Shown here in pieces: positions 45,298-54,282 of a stretch of DNA of 64,000 bases. Under the pieces are notes generated by a model that searched no databases, had not been told where the DNA came from, and saw only the letters and a list, made by a program, of their open reading frames with translations. Origin of the DNA: Ga0077536 sp943370145 (lineage in GTDB: Bacteria > Pseudomonadota > Gammaproteobacteria > Ga0077536); NCBI GenBank assembly GCA_943370145.1, contig CALRPY020000017.1:12701-76700 (forward strand), in the 5' to 3' direction. Each line of letters begins with the position of its first letter. Within the stretch, counting starts at the first letter, position 1. A program made the position numbers and the translations under genes.

Positions 45298-45584
45298 ACC
45301 GTCCCCCTCTGTCGTCTTGCGGATAAGATATTCTTTGCAAAAGCCGCACCGGGCTCTCAAGGCCATGAAATTATTTATAAAAACTCGGATCATGACGTGC
45401 GCATGTAAAAATTCTGGACAAAATCTCCGCAAATCGCCTGTTTCGCCTGTTTCGCCGTTAAAGCTATTGACACCAGCAGCATTCAAACCCGAACGCCCTT
45501 CCGCGCGCGTCGTCCGCCGGGGACTGGCCCGCACCCCGTCGCAGGGTCTAGAGTCGAGGGCAGGTTCAAGCCCCCGGAGGCTCC
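45298..45584. promoter_or_regulatory. AT-richer divergent control region
   Basis: A 287-base divergent region that is visibly more AT-rich than its surroundings around 45318-45470 (AAATTATTTATAAAAAC at 45366 onward). It probably holds promoters for the VPLPA-CTERM gene on the left and the SCP2-like gene on the right. No exact -10/-35 pair could be assigned. Confidence 0.4.
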
Positions 45585-45983
45585 ATGCAATTTCCCGGCA
45601 CCGACTTCCTCAACGCCCTGATTGCCCGCCTCAACGCGGACGAGGCCTTCGCCAGGGCCACTCGCTGGTCCGACGTCAAGGTGGTGCTGGCCTTCGGCGA
45701 TGAGCGCTGGTGGCTGAAGCTCTACGGCGGCAAGGTGATCGATTCGATGCCCTGGTTTCCGATGGCCAACCCGCTGGGCTGGGACTACCAGATAAGCGCG
45801 CCGCTCGCGACCTGGCAGGCACTGCGGGACGGCACGCGCGCGCTGGGTCACCTGCTCGACACCGGCGCGATCGCGGTGGACGGCGACCTGCTGCAGGCGA
45901 ACCGGATGTACGAATCCACCCACCTGATGCTGTCCGCGATTCGGGACCTCCCGGCGGACGCCCGAGCGGAGGCCCGACGATGA
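45585..45983 (+). CDS. SCP2 sterol-transfer-like protein
   Basis: A 132-residue soluble protein. The segment VVLAFGDERWWLKLYGGKVI and the later LDTGAIAVDGDLLQANRM look like the beta-sheet and last part of an SCP2 (sterol carrier) domain; the match is by eye and moderate. It would bind a hydrophobic ligand. GGAGGCTCC precedes the ATG. The stop overlaps the next ATG (ATGA), coupling it to the alpha/beta hydrolase gene. This pairing is the best clue to a shared lipid or sterol substrate. Confidence 0.6.
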   Translation: MQFPGTDFLNALIARLNADEAFARATRWSDVKVVLAFGDERWWLKLYGGKVIDSMPWFPMANPLGWDYQISAPLATWQALRDGTRALGHLLDTGAIAVDGDLLQANRMYESTHLMLSAIRDLPADARAEARR

Positions 45984-46795
45984 CGCATGAAATCACCGGC
46001 CGCTACGCGATGGTCGACGACGCGCGCTGCTACTACGACGTCTGTGGTGAGGGGATCCCGCTGGTCTGCCTCCACATGGGCTGGGCCTGCTCGCTGCAAT
46101 GGCACCACTTCATGCCGCTGATGGCGGCGGCCGGTTTCCGCGTGCTGGCACCGGATCTCCCGGGTCACGCGAAGTCGATGCCCGTGAACTGGAAACCCTT
46201 CCGCAAGATGCGCGACTACGCCGAGTGGGTGTGGCACTTCATCGACGCGACCTGCGGCGGCGAGCAGCCGGTGGTCTGCGGCAGCGGCATCGGCGGCGAC
46301 ATGACGCTGCAGCTCGCCTGCCACCACCCGGACGGCATCCGCGCCGGCATGGGCTTCGAGTGCGCCGCGCGCACGGGGTCAATCTCCTTCCTCTCCGGCT
46401 ATGCGGACCCGCACACCTTCCCCGGCTTCTCCGCGCTGACGGACAACGCCTCGACGTCGGCGATGTACTACCCCTGCGATCCGTTGAAGGTGCTGGAGAG
46501 CAAGTGGCAGCACCGCGCGACCTACCAGGAGACCTGCGTCGCCGACATGGACGCCTGGAACGACCACGACGTGCGTGAACACCTGCATCGCATCCGCTGC
46601 CCAATCTTCCTGTACAAGGGCGAGGCGGACTACCACATCCCGGACCAGGCGGTGCTCGACACGATCGCAGCGATTCCGAACGGCCTTGCCGAAGGTGGCA
46701 TCGCCCGCGGCATGGGACATCTCATCATGATGGAGCAGCCGGCGCAGCTGGCCGAGGCGTGCATCGGCTTCCTGCGGCGGCGAGGGATCGTCTGA
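45980..46795 (+). CDS. Alpha/beta hydrolase-fold protein lacking the usual nucleophile
   Basis: A 271-residue alpha/beta hydrolase fold: LVCLHMGWACS is the HG-loop analogue, LAPDLPGHAKS the loop after strand 4, and GMGHLIMMEQP the catalytic-His region. The nucleophile elbow reads GSGIGG (101-106) where relatives have GxSxGG, so Gly103 stands where Ser or Asp is expected. The acid (D/E near 220, GEADYHIP) and His are kept. It may therefore be a non-hydrolytic member, such as a lyase or cofactor-less oxygenase, or catalytically dead. It is coupled to the SCP2-like gene by a four-base overlap. Confidence 0.82.
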   Translation: MTHEITGRYAMVDDARCYYDVCGEGIPLVCLHMGWACSLQWHHFMPLMAAAGFRVLAPDLPGHAKSMPVNWKPFRKMRDYAEWVWHFIDATCGGEQPVVCGSGIGGDMTLQLACHHPDGIRAGMGFECAARTGSISFLSGYADPHTFPGFSALTDNASTSAMYYPCDPLKVLESKWQHRATYQETCVADMDAWNDHDVREHLHRIRCPIFLYKGEADYHIPDQAVLDTIAAIPNGLAEGGIARGMGHLIMMEQPAQLAEACIGFLRRRGIV

Positions 46796-46836
46796 TCCAC
46801 ACCCGCTTGCGATAGAGGCTTGATCGGGCGGTCGGC

Positions 46837-46974
46837 TCTTCACCTTTCCCGTTCCGGGAGAGGTCGACGCCGAAGGCCGCGGGTGAGGGAGGCGTGCGCT
46901 GGCGCTTCGCCAATCTGAAACGACCCTCACCCGGCCTTGCGGCCGGCCTCTCCCGGGGCGGGAGTGGCGAAGAC
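46837..46974. repeat. R5 element, copy 1
   Basis: About 138 bases with two nested imperfect inverted pairs: CTTCACC...CCGGGAGAGG against CCTCTCCCGGGGCGGGAG, and CGCGGGTGAGGG against CCCTCACCCGGCC. The same unit recurs at 56609-56743 and in part at 47150 and 59357. Confidence 0.75.
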
Positions 46975-47037
46975 CTAGAAGGAATCGCCGGGCACGCGCA
47001 CGGAGCCTTCCATCAGCACCCGCGCGCTGCGGCTCAA
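46975..47037 (-). pseudogene. Duplicated 3' end of prpF (20-codon remnant)
   Basis: Read on the minus strand this gives LSRSARVLMEGSVRVPGDSF and a stop, against MSRSARVLMEGWVRVPGDAF at the end of the intact prpF. The two stretches and their left flanks (CTCTCCCG...GGGAG...GCGAAGAC) form a direct repeat of about 115 bases, separated by about 100 bases that include the R3 palindrome. There is no start and no upstream coding, so it is a relic. Several substitutions show that it is not recent. Confidence 0.75.
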
Positions 47038-47123
47038 GAAACCGGGGACAGACCACGGTTTTCACCGGTTTTCCCCTGTGCCGGGGACTCGGGGACAGAA
47101 AATCGTGGTCTGTCCCCAGTTTC
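47038..47123. repeat. R3 palindrome, copy 2
   Basis: Inverted arms of 26 bases with two mismatches (47038-47063 and 47098-47123), GGGGACAGACCACG core, around a 34-base loop with its own CCGGTTTTCCCC segment. It sits between the two direct copies of the prpF end. Confidence 0.88.
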
Positions 47124-47186
47124 TACCACCCACCCTTACCCGCCCGCGTTCGCGGCCGGCCTCTCCCGCGACGGGAGAGGCGAAGA

Positions 47187-48380
47187 CTAGAATGCGTCGC
47201 CCGGCACGCGCACCCAGCCTTCCATCAGCACCCGCGCGCTGCGGCTCATGATGGCTTTCTTGACCACCCATTCGCCGTTTTCCTGAGTGGCTTCAGCCCC
47301 CACGCGCAAGGTGCCCGAGGGATGCCCGAAGCGCACCGCGTTGCGCGCGCCACCGCCCGCCGCGAGATTGACCAGCGTACCGGGGATGGCCGCCGCGGTG
47401 CCGATGGCGACCGCCGCCGTGCCCATCATCGCGTGGTGCAGCTTGCCCATCGACAACGCGCGCACGTTGAGGTCGATGTCACTCGCGGCAACCGCCTTGC
47501 CACTCGAGGACACGTAGCCCGTGGGCTTGCCGACGAAGGCCACCTTCGGCGTGTGCTGGCGCTTCGCGGCCTCGGACACGTCCTTGACGAGGCCCATGCG
47601 CAGCGCGCCCCAGGCGCGGATGGTCTCGAACATGGCGAGCGCCTTGGCGTCGCCGTTGATGGCGTCCTGCAGCTCGGTGCCGGTATAGCCGATCGCATCG
47701 GCCTCGATGAACACGGTCGGGATGCCGGCGTTGATCAGCGTCGCCTTGAAGGTGCCGACGCCGGGTACTTCGAGGTCGTCGACGAGATGCCCGGTAGGGA
47801 ACATCGCGCCGCCGCCCTCGCCTTCGCCCTCGTCGGCCGGGTCGATGAACTCGATCTGCACTTCGGCGGCCGGGAAGGTCACGCCGTCAAGTTCGAAATC
47901 ACCGGTTTCCTGCACCGCGCCGCCGCTCATCGGCACGTGGGCAATGATGGTCTTGCCGATATTGGCCTGCCAGATGCGCACGGTGCAGATGCCGTCGCGC
48001 GGCACGCGCGCGGGATCGATGAGACCGTTCGAGATCGCGAACGGGCCGACCGCGGCGCTCAGGTTGCCGCAGTTGCCGCTCCAGTCGACGAAGGCCTTGT
48101 CGATCGACACCTGGCCAAAGAGATAGTCGACGTCGTGGCCGGGCTGTGCGCTCTGCGACAGGATCACGGTCTTGCTGGTGCTGGACGTCGCGCCGCCCAT
48201 GCCGTCGATCTGCTTGCCGTAGGGGTCGGGGCTGCCGATCACGCGCAGCAGGAAGCGGTCGCGCGCCTCACCCGGCTGCTGGCAGCGCTCCGGCAGATCC
48301 TGCAGACGGAAGAAGACGCCCTTGCTGGTGCCGCCGCGCATGTAGGTGGCGGGAACCTTGATCTGGGGTACTTGTGACAT
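47187..48380 (-). CDS. prpF: 2-methylaconitate cis-trans isomerase
   Basis: A 397-residue PrpF-family protein: PATYMRGGTSKGVFFRLQDL at the N-terminus, GMGGATSSTSKTVI, then SGNCGNLSAAVGPFAI containing the conserved Cys, and the C-terminal KVAFVGKPTGYVSSSGK and GGGARNAVRFGHPSGTLRVG. It isomerises 2-methylaconitate between the AcnD product and the substrate of aconitase. AGGAG precedes the ATG by nine bases. It is the last gene of the prp operon, 75 bases after acnD. The final 20 codons are duplicated downstream. Confidence 0.94.
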   Translation of the reverse strand: MSQVPQIKVPATYMRGGTSKGVFFRLQDLPERCQQPGEARDRFLLRVIGSPDPYGKQIDGMGGATSSTSKTVILSQSAQPGHDVDYLFGQVSIDKAFVDWSGNCGNLSAAVGPFAISNGLIDPARVPRDGICTVRIWQANIGKTIIAHVPMSGGAVQETGDFELDGVTFPAAEVQIEFIDPADEGEGEGGGAMFPTGHLVDDLEVPGVGTFKATLINAGIPTVFIEADAIGYTGTELQDAINGDAKALAMFETIRAWGALRMGLVKDVSEAAKRQHTPKVAFVGKPTGYVSSSGKAVAASDIDLNVRALSMGKLHHAMMGTAAVAIGTAAAIPGTLVNLAAGGGARNAVRFGHPSGTLRVGAEATQENGEWVVKKAIMSRSARVLMEGWVRVPGDAF

Positions 48381-48455
48381 TGCATGTGTCTCCTGGAAAG
48401 AAAAAGGGGCGGCACGTCGCCGTACCGCCCCATGCGCCTTGCGTGCGGGTTGTGC

Positions 48456-51053
48456 TCAGGCCGCCGTTTTCGACGAGGCCAGGAAGTCCTGCGCGAAACG
48501 CTGCAGCACGCCACCGGCTTCGTAGACCGACACCTCTTCCGCCGTGTCGAGGCGGCAGGTCACCGTCACATCGACGCGCTCGCCGTTCCGGCGATGGATG
48601 ACCAGCGTGAGGTCGGCACGCGGCGTACGCGCCCCGACCACGTCGTAGGTCTCGGTGCCGTCGAGCGCCAGCGTCTTGCGATTCACGCCCGGCTTGAACT
48701 CCAGCGGCAGCACGCCCATGCCGATGAGGTTCGTGCGGTGGATGCGCTCGAAGCCCTCGGCAACGATCGCTTCCACGCCGGCGAGGCGCACGCCCTTGGC
48801 GGCCCAGTCGCGCGAACTGCCCTGCCCGTAGTCGGCGCCGGCCACGATGATCAGCGGCTGGCGGCGGGACATGTAGGTCTCGATCGCCTCCCACATGCGC
48901 ATCACCTTGCCGTCCGGCTCCACGCGCGCCAGCGAACCCTTCTGCACCTTGCCGTCGACCACCGCCATCTCGTTGACGAGCTGGGGGTTGGCGAAGGTCG
49001 CGCGTTGCGCGGTGAGGTGGTCGCCGCGATGCGTCGCGTAGGAATTGAAGTCCTCCTCCGGCAGGCCCATCTTCGCCAGGTACTCGCCGGCGGCGCTGTC
49101 CAGCAGGATCGCGTTCGACGGTGAGAGGTGGTCGGTGGTGATGTTGTCCGGCAGCAGCGCCAGCGGTCGCATGCCCGTCAGCGTGCGCTCGCCCGCCAGC
49201 GCGCCTTCCCAGTACGGCGGGCGGCGGATGTAGGTCGACTGCGGGCGCCAGTCGTACAAGGGTGTCACCCGCTGCGTCGAGGCATTGCGCTCATCGAACA
49301 TCGGGATGTAGACCTTGCGGAACTGCTCGGGCTTGACCGCCTGCGCGACGATCGCGTCGATTTCCTCGTCCGACGGCCACAGGTCCTTCAGCAGGATCGG
49401 CTTGCCGCTGGCATCGTTGCCGAAGGAATCACGCTCGATGTCGAAGCGGATGGTACCCGCGATCGCATAGGCCACGACCAGCGGCGGCGAGGCCAGGAAG
49501 GCCTGCTTCGCATACGGGTGGATGCGGCCGTCGAAGTTGCGGTTGCCGGACAGCACGGCCACCGCATAGAGATCGCGGTCGATGATCTCCTGCTGGATTT
49601 TCGGGTCCAGCGCACCGGACATGCCGTTGCAGGTGGTGCAGGCGAACGCGACGATGCCGAAACCGAGCTTCTCGAGATCGGACTTCAGGCCCGCTTCCTC
49701 GAGGTAGAGCGCGACGGTCTTGGAACCGGGGGCCAGCGAACTCTTCACCCACGGCTTGCGCGTCAGGCCCAGGCGGTTCGCGTTGCGCGCGATGAGCCCG
49801 GCCGCGATAACGTTGCGCGGATTGGAAGTGTTGGTGCAGCTGGTGATCGCCGCGATGATCACGGCGCCATCCGGCATCTGGCCGGGGACCTCCTCCCACT
49901 TGCCGGCGATACCCTTCGCGGCGAGGTCCGTCGTCGACACCCGCGCGTGCGGGTTGCTCGGGCCGGCCATGTTGCGCACGACGCTGGACAGGTCGAAGGC
50001 GAGGTTCCGCTCATAGACCGCGCCCTCCAGGCTGTCGGACCACAAGCCCGCTTCCTTCGCGTAGATCTCGACGAGCTTCACCTGCTCGTCGGCGCGGCCG
50101 GTGAGCTTCAGGTAGTCCAGCGTCTGCTGGTCGATGGAGAACATCGCCGCGGTGGCGCCGTATTCCGGGGCCATGTTGGAAATGGTCGCGCGGTCGCCCA
50201 GCGTCAGCGAGGACGCGCCGGCGCCGTGGAACTCGAGGTAGGCGCCAACCACTTTCGACTTGCGCAGGAACTCGGTGAGCGCGAGCACGAGGTCGGTGGC
50301 GGTGATGCCCGGCTGCAGCTTACCCGTCAGCTCCACGCCGACGATTTCCGGCAGGCGCATCCACGACGCGCGGCCCAGCATCACGTTCTCGGCCTCGAGA
50401 CCGCCCACGCCGATCGCGATCACGCCCAGCGCGTCCACGTGCGGCGTGTGGCTGTCGGTGCCGACGCAGGTGTCGGGGAAGGCCACGCCGTCGATCGCGT
50501 GGATGACCGGCGACATCTTCTCCAGGTTGATCTGGTGCATGATGCCGTTGCCGGCCGGGATCACGTCGACATTGTCGAAGGCGAGCTTCGTCCACTCGAT
50601 GAAGTGGAAGCGGTCCTCGTTGCGGCGATCCTCGATCGCGCGGTTCTTCTCGAAGGCCTGTGGGTCGTAGCCGCCGCACTCGACGGCCAGCGAGTGGTCG
50701 ACGATCAGCTGCACCGGCACCACGGGGTTCACCTTCGCCGGATCGCCGCCCTGGTCGGCGATCGCGTCGCGCAGGCCAGCGAGGTCGACCAGCGCGGTCT
50801 GGCCCAGGATGTCGTGGCAGACCACGCGGGCCGGGAACCACGGGAAGTCGCGCTCGCGCTTGACCTCGACGATCTGCTGCAGGCAGTCCGTGACGATTGC
50901 GGGGTCCGCGCGGCGCACGATGTTCTCGGCGTGCACGCGCGCGGTGTACGGCAGCTTGTCCCAGGCGCCCGGCTGGATGGCGTTGACCGCGGCACGCGCG
51001 TCGAAATAATCGAGCTGCGTGCCCGGCAGGGGCTTGCGGTATTGGGAGTTCAT
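48456..51053 (-). CDS. acnD: Fe/S-dependent 2-methylisocitrate dehydratase
   Basis: An 865-residue aconitase-superfamily enzyme. The iron-sulfur ligands are visible as SCTNTS and CTTCNG; FACTTCNGMSGALDPKIQ and GNRNFDGRIHPYAKQAFLASP are typical of AcnD and AcnA. VCHDILGQTALVDLAGLRDA near the start and the C-terminal GADYGQGSSRDWAAKG swivel domain complete the fold. It dehydrates 2-methylcitrate to 2-methylaconitate, using PrpF to finish the step. The gene lies 18 bases after prpC, so they are co-transcribed. AcnD was chosen over AcnA because of the adjacent prpF. Confidence 0.94.
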   Translation of the reverse strand: MNSQYRKPLPGTQLDYFDARAAVNAIQPGAWDKLPYTARVHAENIVRRADPAIVTDCLQQIVEVKRERDFPWFPARVVCHDILGQTALVDLAGLRDAIADQGGDPAKVNPVVPVQLIVDHSLAVECGGYDPQAFEKNRAIEDRRNEDRFHFIEWTKLAFDNVDVIPAGNGIMHQINLEKMSPVIHAIDGVAFPDTCVGTDSHTPHVDALGVIAIGVGGLEAENVMLGRASWMRLPEIVGVELTGKLQPGITATDLVLALTEFLRKSKVVGAYLEFHGAGASSLTLGDRATISNMAPEYGATAAMFSIDQQTLDYLKLTGRADEQVKLVEIYAKEAGLWSDSLEGAVYERNLAFDLSSVVRNMAGPSNPHARVSTTDLAAKGIAGKWEEVPGQMPDGAVIIAAITSCTNTSNPRNVIAAGLIARNANRLGLTRKPWVKSSLAPGSKTVALYLEEAGLKSDLEKLGFGIVAFACTTCNGMSGALDPKIQQEIIDRDLYAVAVLSGNRNFDGRIHPYAKQAFLASPPLVVAYAIAGTIRFDIERDSFGNDASGKPILLKDLWPSDEEIDAIVAQAVKPEQFRKVYIPMFDERNASTQRVTPLYDWRPQSTYIRRPPYWEGALAGERTLTGMRPLALLPDNITTDHLSPSNAILLDSAAGEYLAKMGLPEEDFNSYATHRGDHLTAQRATFANPQLVNEMAVVDGKVQKGSLARVEPDGKVMRMWEAIETYMSRRQPLIIVAGADYGQGSSRDWAAKGVRLAGVEAIVAEGFERIHRTNLIGMGVLPLEFKPGVNRKTLALDGTETYDVVGARTPRADLTLVIHRRNGERVDVTVTCRLDTAEEVSVYEAGGVLQRFAQDFLASSKTAA

Positions 51054-51071
51054 GTTGCCCGCCCGCCCCGC

Positions 51072-52226
51072 TTACTTGCGGTCCTTGAGTGGCACGAACT
51101 TCTGGTCCTCCGGACCGACATAGTTCGCGCTCGGACGGATGATCTTGCCGTCGATGCGCTGCTCGATCACGTGCGCGGACCATCCAGCGGTGCGCGCGAT
51201 GACGAACAGCGGCGTGAACATCGCGGTCGGCACGCCCATCATGTGGTAGCTCACCGCGCTGAACCAGTCGAGGTTCGGGAACATCTTCTTGATTTCCCAC
51301 ATCACCGTCTCGAGGCGCTCGGCAATGTCATACATCTTCATGTTCTTCTCTTCCGCCGACAGTTGGCGGGCCACTTCCTTGATGACCTTGTTGCGCGGGT
51401 CGCCCACCGTGTAGACGGGATGGCCGAAGCCGATCACGACTTCCTTGCGCTCGACGCGGGCGCGGATGTCGGCCTCGGCCTCATCCGCATTCTCGTAGCG
51501 CTTCTGGATTTCGAAGGCCACTTCGTTCGCGCCGCCGTGCTTCGGGCCACGCAGCGCGCCGATGCCGCCGCAGATCGCCGAGTACATGTCGGAGCCGGTG
51601 CCGGCGACGACGCGCGAAGTGAAGGTCGAGGCGTTGAACTCGTGCTCCGCGTACAGGATCAGCGAGGTGTGCATCGCGCGCACCCAGCTTTCACGCGGCT
51701 TCTCACCGTGCAGCATGTGCAGGAAGTGACCGCCAATGGAGTCGTCGTCGGTCTCGACGTCGATGCAGCGGCCGTTGTGGCTGTAGTGGTACCAGTAGAG
51801 CAGCATCGAGCCGAGGCAGGCCATCAGCTTGTCGGCGATGTCACGCGCGCCCGGGTGGTTGTGATCGTCCTTCTCCGGCGACAGGCAGCCGAGGACCGAC
51901 ACGCCGGTGCGCATGACGTCCATCGGGTGCGCGTAGGGCGGCAGTTCCTCCAGCGCGGACTTCAGCGCGGCGGGCAGGCCACGCAGGGCCTTCAGCTTCG
52001 CCTTGTAGCCGGCGAGTTCCGCCGCGTTCGGCAGCTTGCCGTGGACCAGCAGGTGCGCGATTTCCTCGAACTCGCAGGTGTTGGCGATGTCGAGGATGTC
52101 GTAGCCGCGATAGTGCAGATCGTTGCCGCTGCGGCCGACGGTGCACAGCGCGGTGTTGCCGGCGGCGGTGCCGGACAGGGCCACGGATTTTTTCGGCTTC
52201 GGCAGGGTGCTCGGGGTATCGGACAT
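51072..52226 (-). CDS. prpC: 2-methylcitrate synthase
   Basis: A 384-residue citrate-synthase family enzyme. [19 protein letters not shown] at the N-terminus, [24 protein letters not shown] with one catalytic His, and [16 protein letters not shown] with the second His are present; the size matches PrpC. It condenses propionyl-CoA with oxaloacetate. AGGAGAAC before the ATG at 52226 supports this start; the frame extends upstream only because the R4 palindrome happens to be open. The R4 element separates it from prpB. Confidence 0.95.
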   Translation of the reverse strand: MSDTPSTLPKPKKSVALSGTAAGNTALCTVGRSGNDLHYRGYDILDIANTCEFEEIAHLLVHGKLPNAAELAGYKAKLKALRGLPAALKSALEELPPYAHPMDVMRTGVSVLGCLSPEKDDHNHPGARDIADKLMACLGSMLLYWYHYSHNGRCIDVETDDDSIGGHFLHMLHGEKPRESWVRAMHTSLILYAEHEFNASTFTSRVVAGTGSDMYSAICGGIGALRGPKHGGANEVAFEIQKRYENADEAEADIRARVERKEVVIGFGHPVYTVGDPRNKVIKEVARQLSAEEKNMKMYDIAERLETVMWEIKKMFPNLDWFSAVSYHMMGVPTAMFTPLFVIARTAGWSAHVIEQRIDGKIIRPSANYVGPEDQKFVPLKDRK

Positions 52227-52303
52227 GGTCGTTCTCCTTGTGGAATCAGTGTGCGACGGCGATAAAAGGCGCCGTGAAACAGGGGTCGCGTGAAAAAGGG
52301 GTC

Positions 52304-52379
52304 GTGAAAAAGGGGTCGGATTTATTTTCCCGGAGAAGTGGGAAAACGAGTGGGAAAATAAATCCGACCCCTTTTTCAC
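52304..52379. repeat. R4 palindrome, copy 1 (inside the prp operon)
   Basis: Perfect 28-base inverted arms (52304-52331 and 52352-52379; AAGGGGTCGGATTTATTTTC outward) around a 20-base loop. Partial extra copies of GTGAAAAAGGGGTC precede it at 52280-52310. It lies between prpB and prpC, where it could form a stable hairpin in the operon mRNA. Confidence 0.92.
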
Positions 52380-52407
52380 TTTTTTGTTCATTGACGACGA
52401 CGGGCCG

Positions 52408-53292
52408 TCACTTGCCCTTCTTGAACAGTTGGTCGAGCTTGTCCTCGTAGGCGTGGTAGCCGAGGAAGTCGTAGAGCTCGCTGCGGGTCTGCATGAGGTC
52501 GAGCACGCGCTTCTGCGTGCCCTCCTTGCGGATGGCCTCCATCACTGTGAGGGCGGCCTTCTGCATCGCGCGGGTCGGCGACAGCGGGAAAAGCACCATC
52601 GCGATGCCCTGCGCGGCGAGTTCGTCGCAGGTGTAGTAGGGCGTCGTTCCGAACTCGGTGATGTTCGCGAGCACCGGCACCTTCACCGCATCGCAGACCT
52701 GGCGGTACATGGTGATGTCGGTCATTGCCTCGGCGAAGATCGCGTCGGCGCCAGCCTCGACGAAGGCGCAGGCACGGTCGATCACACCCTGCAGGCCTTC
52801 GACCTGCAGCGCGTCGGTGCGCGCCATCAGCACGAAGTCCGGGTCGGTCTTCGCGTCCACCGCGGCCTTCACGCGGTCGACCATCTCCTCGGTGGAGACG
52901 ACCTCCTTGCCCGGGCGGTGCCCGCAGCGCTTCTGCGACACCTGGTCTTCGAGGTGCACGGCGGCGGCGCCGGCCTTGATCATCTGCTTGACCGTGCGCG
53001 CGATGTTGAAAGCGCCGCCCCAGCCGGTGTCGATGTCGACCAGCAGCGGGGTGTCGACCTGGCTCGTGATACGGCTGACGTCGATCAGCACGTTGTCGAG
53101 CGAGGTGATGCCGAGATCCGGCAGGCCGTAGGAGTAGTTCGCGACGCCGGCGCCGGAGAGGTAGATCGCGCGGTAGCCGGTACGCTGCGCCATCATCGCG
53201 ACATAGGCGTTGACGGTGCCGATGATTTGCAGCGGCTGCTCTTCGCGCAGCGCGAGGCGGAAACGGCCGCCGGCGGTGAGGTTCTGGGTCAT
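52408..53292 (-). CDS. prpB: 2-methylisocitrate lyase
   Basis: A 294-residue member of the isocitrate lyase/PEP mutase family. [20 protein letters not shown] starts the barrel, VDIDTGWGG binds Mg, and [10 protein letters not shown] carries the catalytic Cys at residue 123, as in characterised PrpB. It cleaves 2-methylisocitrate to pyruvate and succinate. The ATG overlaps the gntR stop by four bases. It is the first enzyme gene of the operon, followed by the R4 palindrome and prpC. Confidence 0.95.
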   Translation of the reverse strand: MTQNLTAGGRFRLALREEQPLQIIGTVNAYVAMMAQRTGYRAIYLSGAGVANYSYGLPDLGITSLDNVLIDVSRITSQVDTPLLVDIDTGWGGAFNIARTVKQMIKAGAAAVHLEDQVSQKRCGHRPGKEVVSTEEMVDRVKAAVDAKTDPDFVLMARTDALQVEGLQGVIDRACAFVEAGADAIFAEAMTDITMYRQVCDAVKVPVLANITEFGTTPYYTCDELAAQGIAMVLFPLSPTRAMQKAALTVMEAIRKEGTQKRVLDLMQTRSELYDFLGYHAYEDKLDQLFKKGK

Positions 53293-53978
53293 TGGGGGGT
53301 GGTCTCCTTCAGGTGTTTCTCGATGTTCTGGCGCGCGGAGCTGATGTGGCGTCGCATCAGCATCTCCGCGAGGTCGCCATCGCCGGCCTCGATGGCCTCG
53401 ACGATGCGCTGGTGCTCGCCGAAGGCCTTCTGCGGCCGGTTCGCGTAGGCGCTGAACTGGTAGCGATACATCCGGATCCGGTGGTAGAGCTCGCCGATGA
53501 GGAGCTCGATCAGGGCCGTGTTGTGGCTGCCGTGGATGACGCGGTAGTGGAAGTCGAGGTCGCCTTCCTGCTGGAAGTAGGCGGTGTCGGCTTTCAGCGC
53601 CTCGTCCTGCTCGTGGGCGGCCAGCAGCGCCTTCAGCCCCACGACCTCGTCGGCGCTCATGTGCCCCGCGGCGAGGCGCGCCGCCATGCCCTCCAGCGCC
53701 TCGCGCAGGTAGTAGATCTCGATCAGCGCGCGATGGCTCAGCGAGGCGATGCGGATCCCGACGTGGGGCGTGCGCTCCACGAGGCGCCGCGATTCGAGCC
53801 GGCGCAGGGCCTCGCGCAGGGGCCCGCGGCTGGTGCCGAAGCGTTCGGCGAGTTCGGCCTCCCCCACCCGCGAGCCCGGGGCGATGTCCCCGCGGACAAT
53901 CGCATCCTGCAGGGCCTCAAAAACCCGGTCGGCCGAGGTGCGCAGGGCCTTGTCGTCGGCGAGCTCAGCCTGATTCAC
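53289..53978 (-). CDS. GntR-family (FCD) regulator of the prp operon
   Basis: A 229-residue regulator with an N-terminal winged HTH ([22 protein letters not shown], about 37-58) and an FCD effector domain whose metal ligands are in the [13 protein letters not shown] helix, the [14 protein letters not shown] motif and the later [12 protein letters not shown]. The start is a GTG at 53978. A palindromic operator ends five bases upstream, so autorepression is likely. It is translationally coupled to prpB and probably represses the whole operon when the methylcitrate-cycle effector is absent. The type is comparable with PrpQ-like regulators, by analogy only. Confidence 0.9.
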   Translation of the reverse strand: MNQAELADDKALRTSADRVFEALQDAIVRGDIAPGSRVGEAELAERFGTSRGPLREALRRLESRRLVERTPHVGIRIASLSHRALIEIYYLREALEGMAARLAAGHMSADEVVGLKALLAAHEQDEALKADTAYFQQEGDLDFHYRVIHGSHNTALIELLIGELYHRIRMYRYQFSAYANRPQKAFGEHQRIVEAIEAGDGDLAEMLMRRHISSARQNIEKHLKETTPQ

Positions 53979-53983
53979 GGGTT

Positions 53984-53995
53984 ATTGTCGACAAT
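53984..53995. promoter_or_regulatory. Operator palindrome 1 (ATTGTCGACAAT)
   Basis: A perfect 12-base palindrome ATTGTCGACAAT, five bases upstream of the gntR GTG, covering the ribosome binding region. An identical copy lies at 54047-54058. A regulator of the GntR FCD type is expected to bind it. Confidence 0.75.
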
Positions 53996-54046
53996 CCAGT
54001 ACATAGCTTGGAAAGATAGCCACGCATTACGGCAAGGTCAACGCTT

Positions 54047-54058
54047 ATTGTCGACAAT
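54047..54058. promoter_or_regulatory. Operator palindrome 2 (ATTGTCGACAAT)
   Basis: An identical 12-base palindrome exactly 63 bases from the first (start to start), equal to six helical turns of 10.5 bp, so dimers on both sites would sit on the same DNA face. The region between probably contains the promoter. Confidence 0.75.
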
Positions 54059-54282
54059 CAGGGCGACCTTGTGCTCGGCAACCGATGGCGTGGCACGCGC
54101 GGGACAGCCGATCACCTGCTGCCGTAAAGGGCGCTGCCCAGGAGGGGTCGGGTTTATTGTCCGCGCAGCGTTCACCTGCAGCGAACCGCAAGCCACCGAC
54201 GCCCCAACCGGCAGGTCATCCTGGAAACCCTTGCGGCATTTCGATCAGGGGCTCGTGAGGCCGTTGGCCAGCACCCCGTCGC
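54059..54282. other. Quiet intergenic stretch upstream of gntR, downstream of flagellin
   Basis: Nothing further was recognised in this part of the 304-base gap. The flagellin gene on the minus strand ends at 54283, and the prp promoter region lies on the other side. Confidence 0.4.

Larger units (their letters stand above)
46796..47186. other. Repeat-dense gap downstream of prpF
   Basis: A 391-base convergent gap with no intact gene. It contains an R5 element (46837-46974), a duplicated prpF 3' remnant (46975-47037), an R3 palindrome (47038-47123), and a second partial R5 sequence (about 47150-47186) that runs straight into the real prpF end. Confidence 0.7.

Noticed and set aside
49128..52265. 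Plus-strand open frame of 1045 codons antisense to acnD and prpC
   Set aside because: It is antisense to acnD and prpC, which have motifs, correct lengths and operon context. High GC at codon position 3 keeps the opposite frame open.
52227..52391. Extension of prpC upstream to 52391
   Set aside because: These codons run through the R4 palindrome; AGGAGAAC and homologue length place the start at 52226.
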